Assembly: GCA_016928395.1 (NCBI GenBank)
Contig: JAFGKV010000134.1
Location: forward strand, 3,583-67,582
Source of the DNA: Candidatus Fermentibacterota bacterium
GTDB lineage: Bacteria > JAFGKV01
Length of the DNA stretch: 64,000 nt
Reading direction: 5' to 3'
This document shows positions 17,469 through 26,791 of the stretch, piece after piece (the first letter of the stretch is position 1; each line of letters starts with the position of its first letter). Below the pieces are notes generated by a model that saw nothing but the letters and a program-made list of their open reading frames with translations, was not told where the DNA came from and made no database searches. Position numbers and translations under genes: made by a program.

Positions 17469-18611
17469 ATGATTCGAATCGCACCCCTCCTGCTTGCCGC
17501 CATCTCTACCGTGACGGTGTTGGCGACGACCGCCGAGGCTGAGCAACCGCCTCGCATCGAGGTCTGTTTCGTTTTGGATACGACCGGCTCCATGGGCGGG
17601 CTCATCGAGGGCGCCAAGGCCAAGATATGGTCTATCGCGAATCAGATGATCGAGGCAAAGCCGACGCCCAGGCTCAGCATTGCGCTGGTCGGCTACCGGG
17701 ATCGCGGCGACGACTACATCACCACGGTCTTCGACCTTACCGAGGACATCGATGCCGTGTATGCCAATCTCCATGGCTTTCAGGCCGACGGAGGTGGGGA
17801 CACTCCGGAATCCGTCAACCAGGCACTACATGAGGCAGTCACCGATATCTCCTGGAGCCAGGACCGCGACATCCTCAAGATCATCTTCCTTGTGGGCGAC
17901 TGCCCTCCCCACATGGACTACTCCGACGATGTGAAATATCCCGAAACCTGCCAGGCGGCGGTGCGCAAGGACCTCATCATCAACACGGTTCAGTGCGGGT
18001 CCCATGAGCCGACCGTACCGATCTGGCAGGAGATCGCCCGCCTGGCCGAAGGCTCCTATGTCGCCATCGGGCAAACCGGCGACATGCAGGTCATCACCAC
18101 GCCCTTTGACAGCCGTCTATCCGAGCTGAACGCCTCGCTGGGAACCACGGTCGTCGCCTACGGCCGCGATGAAGTCAAACGTTCCGTTCGGGCCAAGCAG
18201 ATGGCGGCCGAGGCGGCCCCCGCACCGACCATGGCCGACCGTCTCGTGTACAATGCCAAGACCGGCATGGTGGTGCAGGGCGGCGGCGATCTGGTCAAAG
18301 ACCTGGATGACGGCACGGTGAAGTTGGAGGAGTTGGCCGAAGACGAGCTTCCTGATGAATTGCGGGAACTGGGCGCCGCCGAACGGGAACAGGTAATCAA
18401 GGAGAAGGCGGCCCAGCGCCAGCAGATTCAGACGGAGATCAACGACCTGCTGAAAAAACGGCAAGGTTTCATCGATGCCGAAACGGCCCGGCTCGCCCGG
18501 GAAGGCAAAGGACTCGCCTTCGATGTCAAAGTCAATGAAATGCTCCGGGAACAGGCCCTCCGCAAGGGCCTGACCTACGAGAGCGAGAGCTCCTCGGGCG
18601 GAACGGAATAG
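17469..18611 (+). CDS. Exported von Willebrand A protein with helical C-terminal tail
   Basis: 380 residues from an ATG at 17469, with a signal peptide (LLLAAISTVTVLATTAEA). The VWA domain (about 28-230) starts VCFVLDTTGSMGGLIEGAK, a MIDAS-like motif with Thr at the third position. It also contains VGYRDRGDDYITTVFDLTED, GGGDTPESVNQAL and IFLVGDCPPHMDY. This subtype (VGYRDRGD, GGxxPE) is common in periplasmic VWA proteins of diderms. The C-terminal 150 residues are highly charged and helical, probably a coiled coil (EREQVIKEKAAQRQQIQTEI). It follows the VIT/VWA gene in the same direction, so a shared surface-binding role is likely; ligand unknown. Confidence 0.88.
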   Translation: MIRIAPLLLAAISTVTVLATTAEAEQPPRIEVCFVLDTTGSMGGLIEGAKAKIWSIANQMIEAKPTPRLSIALVGYRDRGDDYITTVFDLTEDIDAVYANLHGFQADGGGDTPESVNQALHEAVTDISWSQDRDILKIIFLVGDCPPHMDYSDDVKYPETCQAAVRKDLIINTVQCGSHEPTVPIWQEIARLAEGSYVAIGQTGDMQVITTPFDSRLSELNASLGTTVVAYGRDEVKRSVRAKQMAAEAAPAPTMADRLVYNAKTGMVVQGGGDLVKDLDDGTVKLEELAEDELPDELRELGAAEREQVIKEKAAQRQQIQTEINDLLKKRQGFIDAETARLAREGKGLAFDVKVNEMLREQALRKGLTYESESSSGGTE

Positions 18612-18772
18612 CGGCCCTGAACTCACTGGTCACGCGGCTTCCGGGGAGCGTGGCCGGGGCGCTCCGGCGCGGAACCTCGTAGCAAGACGAAACAGGGACT
18701 TCTTCGCCCCCGCAGCCCGTTCAGCTTGCGCGTGAGGCCGAACTGGCGTACGTTGCATGTGGCTTCTGACTG

Positions 18773-18814
18773 CTGACTGGCCCACGCATGGCGCTGACTG
18801 GCCCACGCATGGCG
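18773..18814. repeat. Perfect 21-bp tandem duplication
   Basis: Two identical adjacent 21-base copies (18773-18793 and 18794-18814), each starting CTGACTGG and ending CATGGCG, lie 65 bases upstream of the start of the repeat-protein gene. No coding role. It could be a slippage product or paired regulatory sites. Confidence 0.8.
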
Positions 18815-18878
18815 GGGAACGCCCCCCATCCTGAGACCGCTGGGCGCACCCTCCGTGCATTCCCATGGAGTGTGGGGC

Positions 18879-21281
18879 ATGCAGATCTCCTCCCTCGCGT
18901 CGTGTGTGCTTCTCATCTCGTTCATCGCATCAGTCGTTCCGCAGGCGTCCGCCCAGGAGTGGAGCGTTGAGCATGTCGACTTCCCCCGCTGGTTCGAGCA
19001 TCTGACCGACCGCTACGTCAGGGTCGATGCATCGGGAGCCCGGCATCTCGTGTATGGAGCCTTCGGTTTGTTCTACCTGAGGGTCGACGGCCTGGCCCTG
19101 CAAGAAGAGCTAGTCGACCCATCGCCCCACGTCGGGAGTCATGCGTCGCTGGCTCTGAACTCGGAGGCCCGGCCCCACGCGGCCTACGCCGATGGACTGA
19201 ACGGCTTCCTTCGCTACGCCTGGAAGAGCCCCTCGGGGTGGGTCGTCGAGGTGGCAGACGGCCAGGGATCCGGTGGGCTCTACACCTCCGTGGCCCTGGA
19301 TCCGTCGGACGCACCATGCATCGCCTACTATGACAGCGCAGGACAGAATCTACGCTACGCCCACAGAACGGGATCGGGGTGGGTGGTCCAGGTCGTGGAC
19401 AGCCTCGGATCGGTCGGCGAGTACGCATCAATGGCCCTTGATGCTTCCGGAGCCGGGCATATCGCCTATTTCGAGCGCACGGAAGGCGTGTCGGGCATGC
19501 TGAAGCATGCGCGATGGGATGGCTCCCAGTGGGTGATCGACAGCATCGTGCCGGCCAAGGCCGCCGGCCTGTCCATCGACCTCGACAGCGCCTCCCGCGA
19601 GCACATCACCTACGTCAGCGCCTCCAACAACCGGGCTCATGCCTTCTGGAACGGCTCTTCATGGGAGACCACCGAAGTGCACGGCATCGGCGGCTTCTCC
19701 TCGCAGGAGGCCTCGCTGGTGGTGGATGCCGCCGACGGAATTCACCTCGCATTCAGATACCATGACGCCGATCCGTATGACGCGGTGTACTCGGTGATCT
19801 ATGCATACAATGGCGGATCGGGGTGGTCGTTCAACACGGTCATCGTGTCCTACACCTACGAGACCTGGGGGTATGGCGCCGTATCGCTGGCCGTAGGCGA
19901 CGACGGGACGCGCCACATCGGCATCATCGACATCGGCCCTCCCGACGCGCTCAAACTGGCCATCTCGCAGCCTGGCGGCACGTGGGGAGTGCCCAACATC
20001 TCGCGGGAGAATGAGTGCGACTGGTGCAGCCTGGAACTCACCGGCGACGCAAGCCCCAGGGTGACCTATCGCAAGACCGAGGGCCTTGACTCCAACTTCC
20101 CCCTGTGCTACGCGCAGAAGACGGAATCAGGATGGAGCATCGAGACGTTGGACCTGACGGGGTCCGGCGTATCGAAGCCTTCGCTGGATCTGGATAGCCT
20201 CGACCAGCCTCACATCGGATACTACTACTCCACGACCCCTCACCTTCGTCACGCCCTGAGAGACGACACCGGATGGCATCGGCAGATCGTGGATGCGGGA
20301 GCCCAGATCGGCCAGCACGCCTCCTTGGCGCTGGATTCCCTTGGCTTTGCCCATATAAGCTACTATGCCGGCGGAGCCGCTGATCTGAAGTATGCGTATG
20401 AGGATGACTCCGGATGGCACCTGCAGACGGTTGACTCGCAGGGCTCCGTGGGAACCCACACCTCGCTGGCTTTGGACAATGGCGACTTCCCCCACATCTG
20501 CTACTACGACGCGACAAACACGGCGCTCAAGTATTCCTTCCTGGATGGCGCCGGCTGGCATGTCGAGACGGTGGATGCGCCGGGGTCAGTCGGGACCTAC
20601 GGCTCACTCGCCTTGGACGGATCGGGCTGTGCCCACATCAGCTACCGCGACGCCACCAATCTTGACCTCAAGTACGCCTACCGAGCCACAGCCGGGTGGG
20701 TCGTTATTGCCGTGGACATGGTCGGCAATGTGGGTGAGTTCACTTCACTCGCGGTGGATCGATTCGGGAAGCCGCATATCAGCTACCACGATCATAGCAA
20801 TGGCAGGCTGAAGTATGCGTATGAAGACTGGGCGGGCTGGCACGTGCTGACCCTGCCCGGCATGGGGCATGGAGGCCACTACACCTCCCTCGTGGTCGAT
20901 CAGTTCCGACACGCCCATATCTGCTACGTTGACAACAATGCGGTGGCCTACGCGACGGCGGCCCTCCCACCTGCCACCAACCTCGTCGGCAGCCTGAGCA
21001 ATGGGCAGTTCATCCTCATGTGGGCACCGGTGCCAGAGGCCGATGCATACTGGATCTATGGGTCCGCCGATGGGCCGTGGTTCACCCCGGGGTTTGGGCC
21101 GGGGTATGCGCATCGCCTGGCCGTGGTGCCGCAAGGCACGACCACATGGCAGAGTGAGAACTCGGCCGGCAATCCCGCCCAGAACTGGGCCTATCTTATT
21201 CTTGCGGTCGACCCGGCGGAACTGGAGCTCTGCCGTTCGAACCGCGTGGGCGAGTTCGACTTCGAGGCGTCGGTTCCATAG
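18879..21281 (+). CDS. Secreted KYAYRD-repeat protein with C-terminal Fn3-like domain
   Basis: 800 residues from an ATG at 18879, with GGAG (18867-18870) at 8 bases; a GTG at 18855 is the alternative. The signal peptide is SSLASCVLLISFIASVVPQASAQ. About a dozen repeats of roughly 50 residues follow, each with LKYAYxxxxGWxxExVD, a GSVGxYxSLALDxxGxPHISY strand pair and a YxDxTN turn. Residues about 690-800 form a fibronectin III-like domain (TNLVGSLSNGQFILMWAPVP) ending SNRVGEFDFEASVP. This tail resembles that of the protease at 6665-8914. The protein is paralogous to the gene cut at the left edge. It is probably a surface or secreted structural or binding protein; no enzyme motif was seen. Confidence 0.9.
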   Translation: MQISSLASCVLLISFIASVVPQASAQEWSVEHVDFPRWFEHLTDRYVRVDASGARHLVYGAFGLFYLRVDGLALQEELVDPSPHVGSHASLALNSEARPHAAYADGLNGFLRYAWKSPSGWVVEVADGQGSGGLYTSVALDPSDAPCIAYYDSAGQNLRYAHRTGSGWVVQVVDSLGSVGEYASMALDASGAGHIAYFERTEGVSGMLKHARWDGSQWVIDSIVPAKAAGLSIDLDSASREHITYVSASNNRAHAFWNGSSWETTEVHGIGGFSSQEASLVVDAADGIHLAFRYHDADPYDAVYSVIYAYNGGSGWSFNTVIVSYTYETWGYGAVSLAVGDDGTRHIGIIDIGPPDALKLAISQPGGTWGVPNISRENECDWCSLELTGDASPRVTYRKTEGLDSNFPLCYAQKTESGWSIETLDLTGSGVSKPSLDLDSLDQPHIGYYYSTTPHLRHALRDDTGWHRQIVDAGAQIGQHASLALDSLGFAHISYYAGGAADLKYAYEDDSGWHLQTVDSQGSVGTHTSLALDNGDFPHICYYDATNTALKYSFLDGAGWHVETVDAPGSVGTYGSLALDGSGCAHISYRDATNLDLKYAYRATAGWVVIAVDMVGNVGEFTSLAVDRFGKPHISYHDHSNGRLKYAYEDWAGWHVLTLPGMGHGGHYTSLVVDQFRHAHICYVDNNAVAYATAALPPATNLVGSLSNGQFILMWAPVPEADAYWIYGSADGPWFTPGFGPGYAHRLAVVPQGTTTWQSENSAGNPAQNWAYLILAVDPAELELCRSNRVGEFDFEASVP

Positions 21282-21335
21282 GCTGGATCGGGGAGGCTGC
21301 TCCGAGGGGCCTGGTGGGAACAAAGAACCGGGCGC

Positions 21336-21360
21336 CCCAGGCGGCAGAGCGGCGCCTGGG
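21336..21360. terminator. Hairpin between convergent genes
   Basis: An 8-bp perfect inverted repeat, CCCAGGCG (21336-21343) and CGCCTGGG (21353-21360), with a 9-base loop lies in the 142-base gap between the convergent genes ending at 21281 and 21424. The position suits a bidirectional terminator, but there is no clear T-tract on either side. Confidence 0.45.
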
Positions 21361-21423
21361 CAATCACCCGCGGAGCATGGGTCAGGACCACAAGGGGATC
21401 AGACACATCCTGTCGCCGAGAAA

Positions 21424-23496
21424 CTAGCGCACGATCAGGAACTTGCCGGTGTGTTCGGCTGAGGCCGCCTTGATGCGATAGAGATAGATCCCACCCGCGA
21501 CCTCTCGGCCATCTGCGTTCTTCAGGTCCCACGCTTCCCACGACAGGCCGCTGGTGTGGCGTAGTTCTCGGATGAAGTCGCCCGCCAAGGTGTAGATCTG
21601 AATCGTGCAGACAGGGGGGAGCACGCGGAACTCCACCAGCCTGCCCGGCTGCCCGATCTCCAGCCGCGATGATCCCCGGTAGGGATTGGGCACGACGACA
21701 ATCGCGCTCAGATCCCCGTCTGATATGGCACCCTCGGCGGGGATTGCCAGCTGCGCAGCGTCCCGGCTCGACTCCAGCACGCCGATGAGACCACGACGCT
21801 GCGTCCAGGCTGCATTGTGGATGCCATCGCCATTGTTGCCGTCATCGAAGGCCGTCACTACGTAGCGCAACCGGGCGCCATTCATCAGCCCCCGGTCGAG
21901 ATACTCGTAGGCATACCCCGAATCTGCGCCGGCCGGCGACGGCCAGCCCATGTTCAGACCGATGGTATCGGGAAGATCATAGGTTGCCACCAGAGTCCAC
22001 TCCTCACCGTCAACGGTGCGCCAAATGTTGTAGCCCTGGAAATCGGCATACCCGACGGCGCGCTCAAACGAGCCCTCCGCCTCATCATCCCACACGACGA
22101 GCACAGATCGGTGATGGGGCTCAGCGAGGAAACGTGGGGCGTGCGGCGGTGTCGGGCCGGCGAAGTCGGGATCGAGCATCTGTTCGGCGGTGATGCCCCC
22201 ATACCAAAGATGCTGGTCGTCGAAGCCGTTCACGATGGCGATGGCCGCCGTCATGACCTCCCCGGGCCCCAGATCTCCCAGTGGCCCGACGGCCAAGACC
22301 ATCCTCCAGTCACCGATGTTCCGCCGCTCATCCGCATCACGGACACCGGAAACCATGAGGGAGTAGAGGGCATAGTCATCGATGGGATCTCCTCCGGTCA
22401 GGCGGTTGAGGTTCTTGTAGGTGAATGGTGGGTCGGGAATGGGTGTTTCCACAAACCGAACTCCGAAGGCCCGGGATGAAAGCAGCCCCTCGTCACCATC
22501 ATTGTCTGCCCCGACGGCCATGCGAATGTCGTCGAAAAAGTAGGTGATGTCGTCTTCCGATCGATCCCACGCTTCTTGGGACAGGTGGCCGACATCGAAA
22601 TCGAAGAACGTGGCCAGGCACACATCCTCGAGGAGATACCCGCCGATATTGGCAATGGAATACCGTATGAGAAGGATATCATCGGCATAGGCTGCAGACC
22701 ACTGAAAGGAGTGCTGCACCACCTTGATGCCCAGTGGCCAGTGATCATCGCCGGGATTCTCGACGCAGGCGGCGCAGGTGTCGACCATCACCGTCACCAG
22801 CTCCTGGGTTGTCCATGCCGCATCATCCTCGTCTATGAGCCCATCACCGTCGTCATCGCAGCTCCCCGGCACACGATCCCCATCAAGATCCGGATCGTCG
22901 GCATCGATGAGCCCGTCGCCGTCATTGTCGATGAAGTCAGCCGAAATGTCCCCCGCCGGGTCCTCGTCGATGCGGCCATCGCCATCATCATCGATCCCCA
23001 TGATGCCAACCCCCAGGTAGCGCCCCTCCAACTTCGCCCGCTGCCTCGCCTCCGAGTCGGCAACGGGGCGCCGCTCGAGCCAGCTCACGCTGTGGACCGC
23101 GGAATCAGCGCGATCAGCGGGGGTCGCAAGCTCCAGGGCGCCAAACTCATTGGTCCCGTTGTTGCTGTCGGTACAGGTCGAGACGTGGGGCTGGCCGTCT
23201 ACGGTGGCGCCGACCCACAGCCCTCCGGAGAAGAGGAACACCGTCCCGCTTTCGCCGGGATACTCCAGCTCGGGAACCCAGAGGGTATCTCCGCCGGGAT
23301 TTCCGAACTCCCCATCATTGCTCATGCCGAGCCACTGCAGGCCGCCGTGGTGCACCGCGTATCGTCGCTCCGCCACGATGGGAGCCGAGGTCGGCTGACA
23401 CCAGGCCAATCCAGCGAGGTCAAGGCAGAAAAATGACCCATGCACCAGAGCAACCGTGCTGGCCAGAATCGCGATGAATCGAGGGTGATCACGCAT
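21424..23496 (-). CDS. Large secreted protein with type-A sorting-like C-terminal domain
   Basis: 690 residues from an ATG at 23496, chosen for the signal peptide (FIAILASTVALVHGSFFCLDLAG) and an upstream GAGG; the frame is open to 23559. Residues about 170-245 are acidic repeats (DDDGDGRIDEDPAGD, IDNDGDGLIDADDPDLDGD), matching calcium-binding thrombospondin type 3 repeats. A beta-rich middle region contains WRMVLAVGPLGDLGPGEV and an Fn3-like segment (AVGYADFQGYNIWRTVDGEEW). The C-terminal 85 residues carry VVVPNPYRGSSRLE, IQIYTLAGDFIREL, WDLKNADGREVAGGIYLYRI and the ending KFLIVR, a FlgD-Ig/T9SS type-A-like sorting domain. It is an exported, probably surface-attached protein of unknown role. 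Confidence 0.9.
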   Translation of the reverse strand: MRDHPRFIAILASTVALVHGSFFCLDLAGLAWCQPTSAPIVAERRYAVHHGGLQWLGMSNDGEFGNPGGDTLWVPELEYPGESGTVFLFSGGLWVGATVDGQPHVSTCTDSNNGTNEFGALELATPADRADSAVHSVSWLERRPVADSEARQRAKLEGRYLGVGIMGIDDDGDGRIDEDPAGDISADFIDNDGDGLIDADDPDLDGDRVPGSCDDDGDGLIDEDDAAWTTQELVTVMVDTCAACVENPGDDHWPLGIKVVQHSFQWSAAYADDILLIRYSIANIGGYLLEDVCLATFFDFDVGHLSQEAWDRSEDDITYFFDDIRMAVGADNDGDEGLLSSRAFGVRFVETPIPDPPFTYKNLNRLTGGDPIDDYALYSLMVSGVRDADERRNIGDWRMVLAVGPLGDLGPGEVMTAAIAIVNGFDDQHLWYGGITAEQMLDPDFAGPTPPHAPRFLAEPHHRSVLVVWDDEAEGSFERAVGYADFQGYNIWRTVDGEEWTLVATYDLPDTIGLNMGWPSPAGADSGYAYEYLDRGLMNGARLRYVVTAFDDGNNGDGIHNAAWTQRRGLIGVLESSRDAAQLAIPAEGAISDGDLSAIVVVPNPYRGSSRLEIGQPGRLVEFRVLPPVCTIQIYTLAGDFIRELRHTSGLSWEAWDLKNADGREVAGGIYLYRIKAASAEHTGKFLIVR

Positions 23497-23772
23497 GGTA
23501 CGCCTCATCGTTGCCATGGTTCGGCAGCCGGCGCGGTATCGAGAATGCCCCAGAGGCACTCAACGGCGGCTATTTGCACCTGTCGACAAAGAATCTACTT
23601 CCGGGGGCCCTACAGGTCAAATTGGCTCCGGTGTGCTCTGGGCTTTGGGACAAGCCCACCCCGCGGCTGGGGGCAGGTCTGGGTTGCCACAGCCCGTGAG
23701 TCTCGCCCTCCGACGGAAGCGAGCCTTTGGGCTCGCCGGGTGCGGAACCGCCCGCTTTGGTGGGAGAACGGC

Positions 23773-24420
23773 CTACAGCCGGAGCCAGACGGTGGACCCA
23801 AGCACGAACTGGAAGTTGGAGCTCTGCATGAAGAGGTGCTCCACGCCGCGCCAGCCTTTGGTGGGTACGGCGTTGAGCTGCCAGCGTATGTCGGCGGAGA
23901 GGGCCGCAAACCGAGTCAGGAAGTAGTCCATGCCGAACGCAAGGTCCATGACGAACGAGGTCTTCACGCTGACGTCGAAGCCCGGAGTCTCGGCCTCCAG
24001 GGAGTCGAGATAGGCGGTCTTTTCGAAATCGTTGAGGCTGATCCCGAAACCAAGGCCCCCGTGCGTAGCCAGGCCGGCCTGACCGCGGACTTTGCGGAAG
24101 GTGAATCCCAGAAGCACCGGCGTCATGCGGAGCGTGCCGGCGACCTCCCCGTCCAGCTCCAGCTCAAGCTCGTACTTCCGGGCGGACAAATCGACACCTA
24201 CGAAGGTCGGATCCCGAAACATGAAGGTCAGCGTGCCTCCCATGAGCGTGGAGGCATCGCCGAACTTCGTATCCACGAACTCCACGGTATTGGACGACAC
24301 GGCGTACTTCGCGTGGGTGACCGGCAGGCCTCCGAAGAGGGAAAGCCCCCAGGTATCGGCCCAGGCGCCCGACGCGACTGCCGCCAGGATGATGAGAATG
24401 GCCCAAGGTCTTCGCCGCAT
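23773..24420 (-). CDS. Small outer-membrane beta-barrel-like protein
   Basis: 215 residues with a signal peptide (AILIILAAVASGAWA) and a GGGG-containing ribosome-binding site. The mature part alternates amphipathic beta strands and turns (TLTFMFRDPTFVGVDLSARKYELELEL, VLLGFTFRKVRGQAG, LATHGGLGFGISL, FVMDLAFGMDYFLTRFAALSADIRWQL) and ends on an aromatic/hydrophobic strand, FQFVLGSTVWLRL. This fits an 8-stranded barrel of the OmpA/OmpW-like size class. No ligand or partner is evident. It lies downstream of the BMP transporter genes in the same direction but is separated by 345 bases. Confidence 0.75.
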   Translation of the reverse strand: MRRRPWAILIILAAVASGAWADTWGLSLFGGLPVTHAKYAVSSNTVEFVDTKFGDASTLMGGTLTFMFRDPTFVGVDLSARKYELELELDGEVAGTLRMTPVLLGFTFRKVRGQAGLATHGGLGFGISLNDFEKTAYLDSLEAETPGFDVSVKTSFVMDLAFGMDYFLTRFAALSADIRWQLNAVPTKGWRGVEHLFMQSSNFQFVLGSTVWLRL

Positions 24421-24765
24421 GTTCCTACCCCTTCTTGGGAGTCGTGAATCATCCCCTCACACATCGAGGGCCGCAAAGTGGGATGTTTCGCCGTCTCGCG
24501 CAACCGTCAAAGGGTCGCAACCTTCGCGCAGCGGGAGACTGCGAGCACCCCGGATGCTTCTGTTGTGAGCGATGCGGTGGAGTGCGAGGCGCGGAAGGAA
24601 GGAGGGAGGGTGGGTGGATGGATGGAGCGAACAAAGAAATCCCCCGCGACTTCGCTCAGGGCCAACGACCGCTTCGGGAATGGGAGGGGTCAAGTGATCA
24701 AGAAGGCCGACCCAAACCCTGAAACCTGAGCCCTGAAACCTGCTCGCCGCTCGCCGCGCGAGCCG
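24421..24765. other. Intergenic region with TGGATGG and CCCTGAAACC repeats
   Basis: 345 bases between minus-strand genes. On the plus strand there is a GGGTGGGTGGATGGATGG run (about 24608-24625). About 90 bases further on lie repeats of the type ACCCTGAAACCTGAGCCCTG (about 24715-24740). The same two ingredients occur in 17209-17468. No gene is supported; the OMP promoter should be at the left end. Confidence 0.45.
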
Positions 24766-25707
24766 CTAGCTTCTCTCCTCCCGCCGGAAGGGAATGGTGA
24801 GGGCTGCGGGGGTGTCCGCGTCGCGGTGGAGACGGGCCCGCCAGGCGATGAGCACCAAAGCCACGATGGTGGTGACATACGGCAGGGTCTGCAATAGCGG
24901 GGCTGAGACCCTGGAGCCCAGCGCCTGCATGCGGAAACTGGCCGCACCCACCACACCGAACAGGTAGGCGCCGATCAGCGCACGCCCGGGTCGCCAGAGG
25001 GAGAAGATCACCACGGCCAGGGCTATCCAGCCTCGGCCCGCCACCATGCGCTCGATCCACATACGATTGTAGGCCAGCGAGAGATGCGCTCCTGCCAGCC
25101 CCGCCATGAACCCGGCGAAGGCTGTTGCCAGCATCCGTACCCTGATGACGGGCACCCCCTGTACGTCTGCAGCCTCGGGATTCTCTCCCACGGCGCGCAC
25201 GGCCAGGCCCCACGTAGTGCGCATCAGAAAATACCTGATCACCGGCACCAGGAGCACGGCGGCGTAAACCAGGGGATCGTGCCGGAACAGGGCCGGACCG
25301 ACCAGCGGGATATCTGCCAGCAGCGGCACAGCTACCGGGGCGATACCCGGCGCGGTCTGCCCGATGAAGCATTGCCCAAAGAACCCCGAGATTCCTGTCC
25401 CCAGTATCATGAGAGCAAGCCCGGCCACCACCTGGCTGGCGCCGAGCATCACTGTGAAGACCCCGTGGAGGAGGCCCATGAGCATGCCCGCGCATGCGGC
25501 CGCGCCCAGGGCAAGGGCGGGATTGCCTGTGGCGTGGCTTGCGGCAAAACCCGTCAGAGCTCCCACCAGCATGATTCCCTCGATGCCCAGGTTCAGCACC
25601 CCTGAGCGCTCCAGTACCAGCTCTCCCAGTGCGGCAAGAAGCACGGCCGTCCCGCCCTGCATACCGGCGGCTACGAGACCGGCGCCCATGCCCATCAGAT
25701 CAATCAT
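24766..25707 (-). CDS. BMP-family (nucleoside) ABC transporter permease 2
   Basis: 313 residues from an ATG at 25707, which overlaps the upstream permease stop by 8 bases (translational coupling); the frame opens earlier but overlaps that gene. About eight to nine membrane helices are predicted. Typical family motifs: LGELVLERSGVLNLGIEGIMLVGAL near the N-terminus, GASQVVAGLALMILGTGISGF, and the EAA-like loop RAVGENPEAADVQGVPVIRVR. It matches the smaller permease (YufQ/NupQ/RbsC-like) of guanosine or purine-nucleoside importers with BMP binding proteins. Partner genes are the permease, ATPase and lipoprotein directly upstream. Confidence 0.93.
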   Translation of the reverse strand: MIDLMGMGAGLVAAGMQGGTAVLLAALGELVLERSGVLNLGIEGIMLVGALTGFAASHATGNPALALGAAACAGMLMGLLHGVFTVMLGASQVVAGLALMILGTGISGFFGQCFIGQTAPGIAPVAVPLLADIPLVGPALFRHDPLVYAAVLLVPVIRYFLMRTTWGLAVRAVGENPEAADVQGVPVIRVRMLATAFAGFMAGLAGAHLSLAYNRMWIERMVAGRGWIALAVVIFSLWRPGRALIGAYLFGVVGAASFRMQALGSRVSAPLLQTLPYVTTIVALVLIAWRARLHRDADTPAALTIPFRREERS

Positions 25708-26791
25708 GGACGACGCCCTCACTGAGCGCGGAGCCCTGGTGAACAACCCAGGCCATTCGCCAGTTCGCCGCCGCGTCCGCAGCCAGCACCGAGAGCAAGA
25801 TGAGACCCTGGAGCACATCCACGAGAGACGAAGAAATGCCCATGACCTGAAGTTGTTCACCGCCGGTGAGCAAAACCCCGAACAGGAAGGCTACCAGGGG
25901 CACCGCGAGGGGATGGAGCCGGGCCAGCCACGCCACCAGAATGGCCGTATAGCCGTAGCCCGGGGAGAAACGAGGCTGCAAGCGATGGAGTACCCCCGAT
26001 AGTTCGACTCCGCCGGCCATACCGGCCAGGGTGCCCGAGAGGATCATCACCACCACTGCATCACGCTTCACCCGATAGCCCGCATACTCGGCGGCGCGGA
26101 CATTGCTGCCGGCAACCCGTACTTGAAACCCCCATTTCGTCCGCCACAGAAGCGCCCAGAGCGCCAGGGAGCATAGCACTCCAACGAAAAGCCCGACATG
26201 AAGACGGGTGCCCGCAAAGGCCGGCAGCGCAGCGTCATCGGGAAAGCGATCCGACATGGGGAAGCCGAAGGTGGTCTTCCCTTTCCACGGGCCGTAACAG
26301 AGATGGTCTGCCACCAGAATGGCCACGTAGTTGCCCATGAGGGTGACCAGGATCTCGCTCACACCGAGCGTCGCTCTGAGGACGCCGGGCACCGCGGCCC
26401 AAACCGCGCCGGCAGCGCACGCCGCGACGAGCATGAGCGGCGCCCGGGGAAGGCCGAAGTCCGGCGTGAACAGGGCCACGTAGGTAGCGGCCAGCGCCCC
26501 GGCATAGAGCTGGCCCTCGGCGCCGATGTTCCACAGGCGCATCCGGAAGGCCACGGCCACGGCCAGGCCCGTCAGGATAAGGGGGATGGCTTTCACGAGG
26601 GTCTCAAAGAATCCGTAGGAGGTGCCCAAGGGATCCACCAGAAGGGCTCGATACGCCCCTGCGGCGTCGATGCCGGAGGCTTCAAGGAAGAGATATCCGG
26701 CCAGGAGCGCGACGCCGATGGAACCGGCGATGGTGAGGCTGTCGTGAAGCGCGGAGCGACCATGTCGCCGGTGAAAGATGAGGCGTCTCAC
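25700..26791 (-). CDS. BMP-family (nucleoside) ABC transporter permease 1
   Basis: 363 residues, about nine membrane helices, of the larger permease type (YufP/NupP-like). Motifs: LVKAIPLILTGLAVAVAFRMRLWNIGAEGQLYAGALAA, PGVLRATLGVSEILVTLMGNYVA and the coupling loop QVRVAGSNVRAAEYAGYRVKR. The start codon overlaps the ATPase stop by 4 bases (26788-26791), so the two are translationally coupled. Together with the second permease it forms the membrane channel of a nucleoside-type importer. Confidence 0.93.
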   Translation of the reverse strand: MRRLIFHRRHGRSALHDSLTIAGSIGVALLAGYLFLEASGIDAAGAYRALLVDPLGTSYGFFETLVKAIPLILTGLAVAVAFRMRLWNIGAEGQLYAGALAATYVALFTPDFGLPRAPLMLVAACAAGAVWAAVPGVLRATLGVSEILVTLMGNYVAILVADHLCYGPWKGKTTFGFPMSDRFPDDAALPAFAGTRLHVGLFVGVLCSLALWALLWRTKWGFQVRVAGSNVRAAEYAGYRVKRDAVVVMILSGTLAGMAGGVELSGVLHRLQPRFSPGYGYTAILVAWLARLHPLAVPLVAFLFGVLLTGGEQLQVMGISSSLVDVLQGLILLSVLAADAAANWRMAWVVHQGSALSEGVVHD

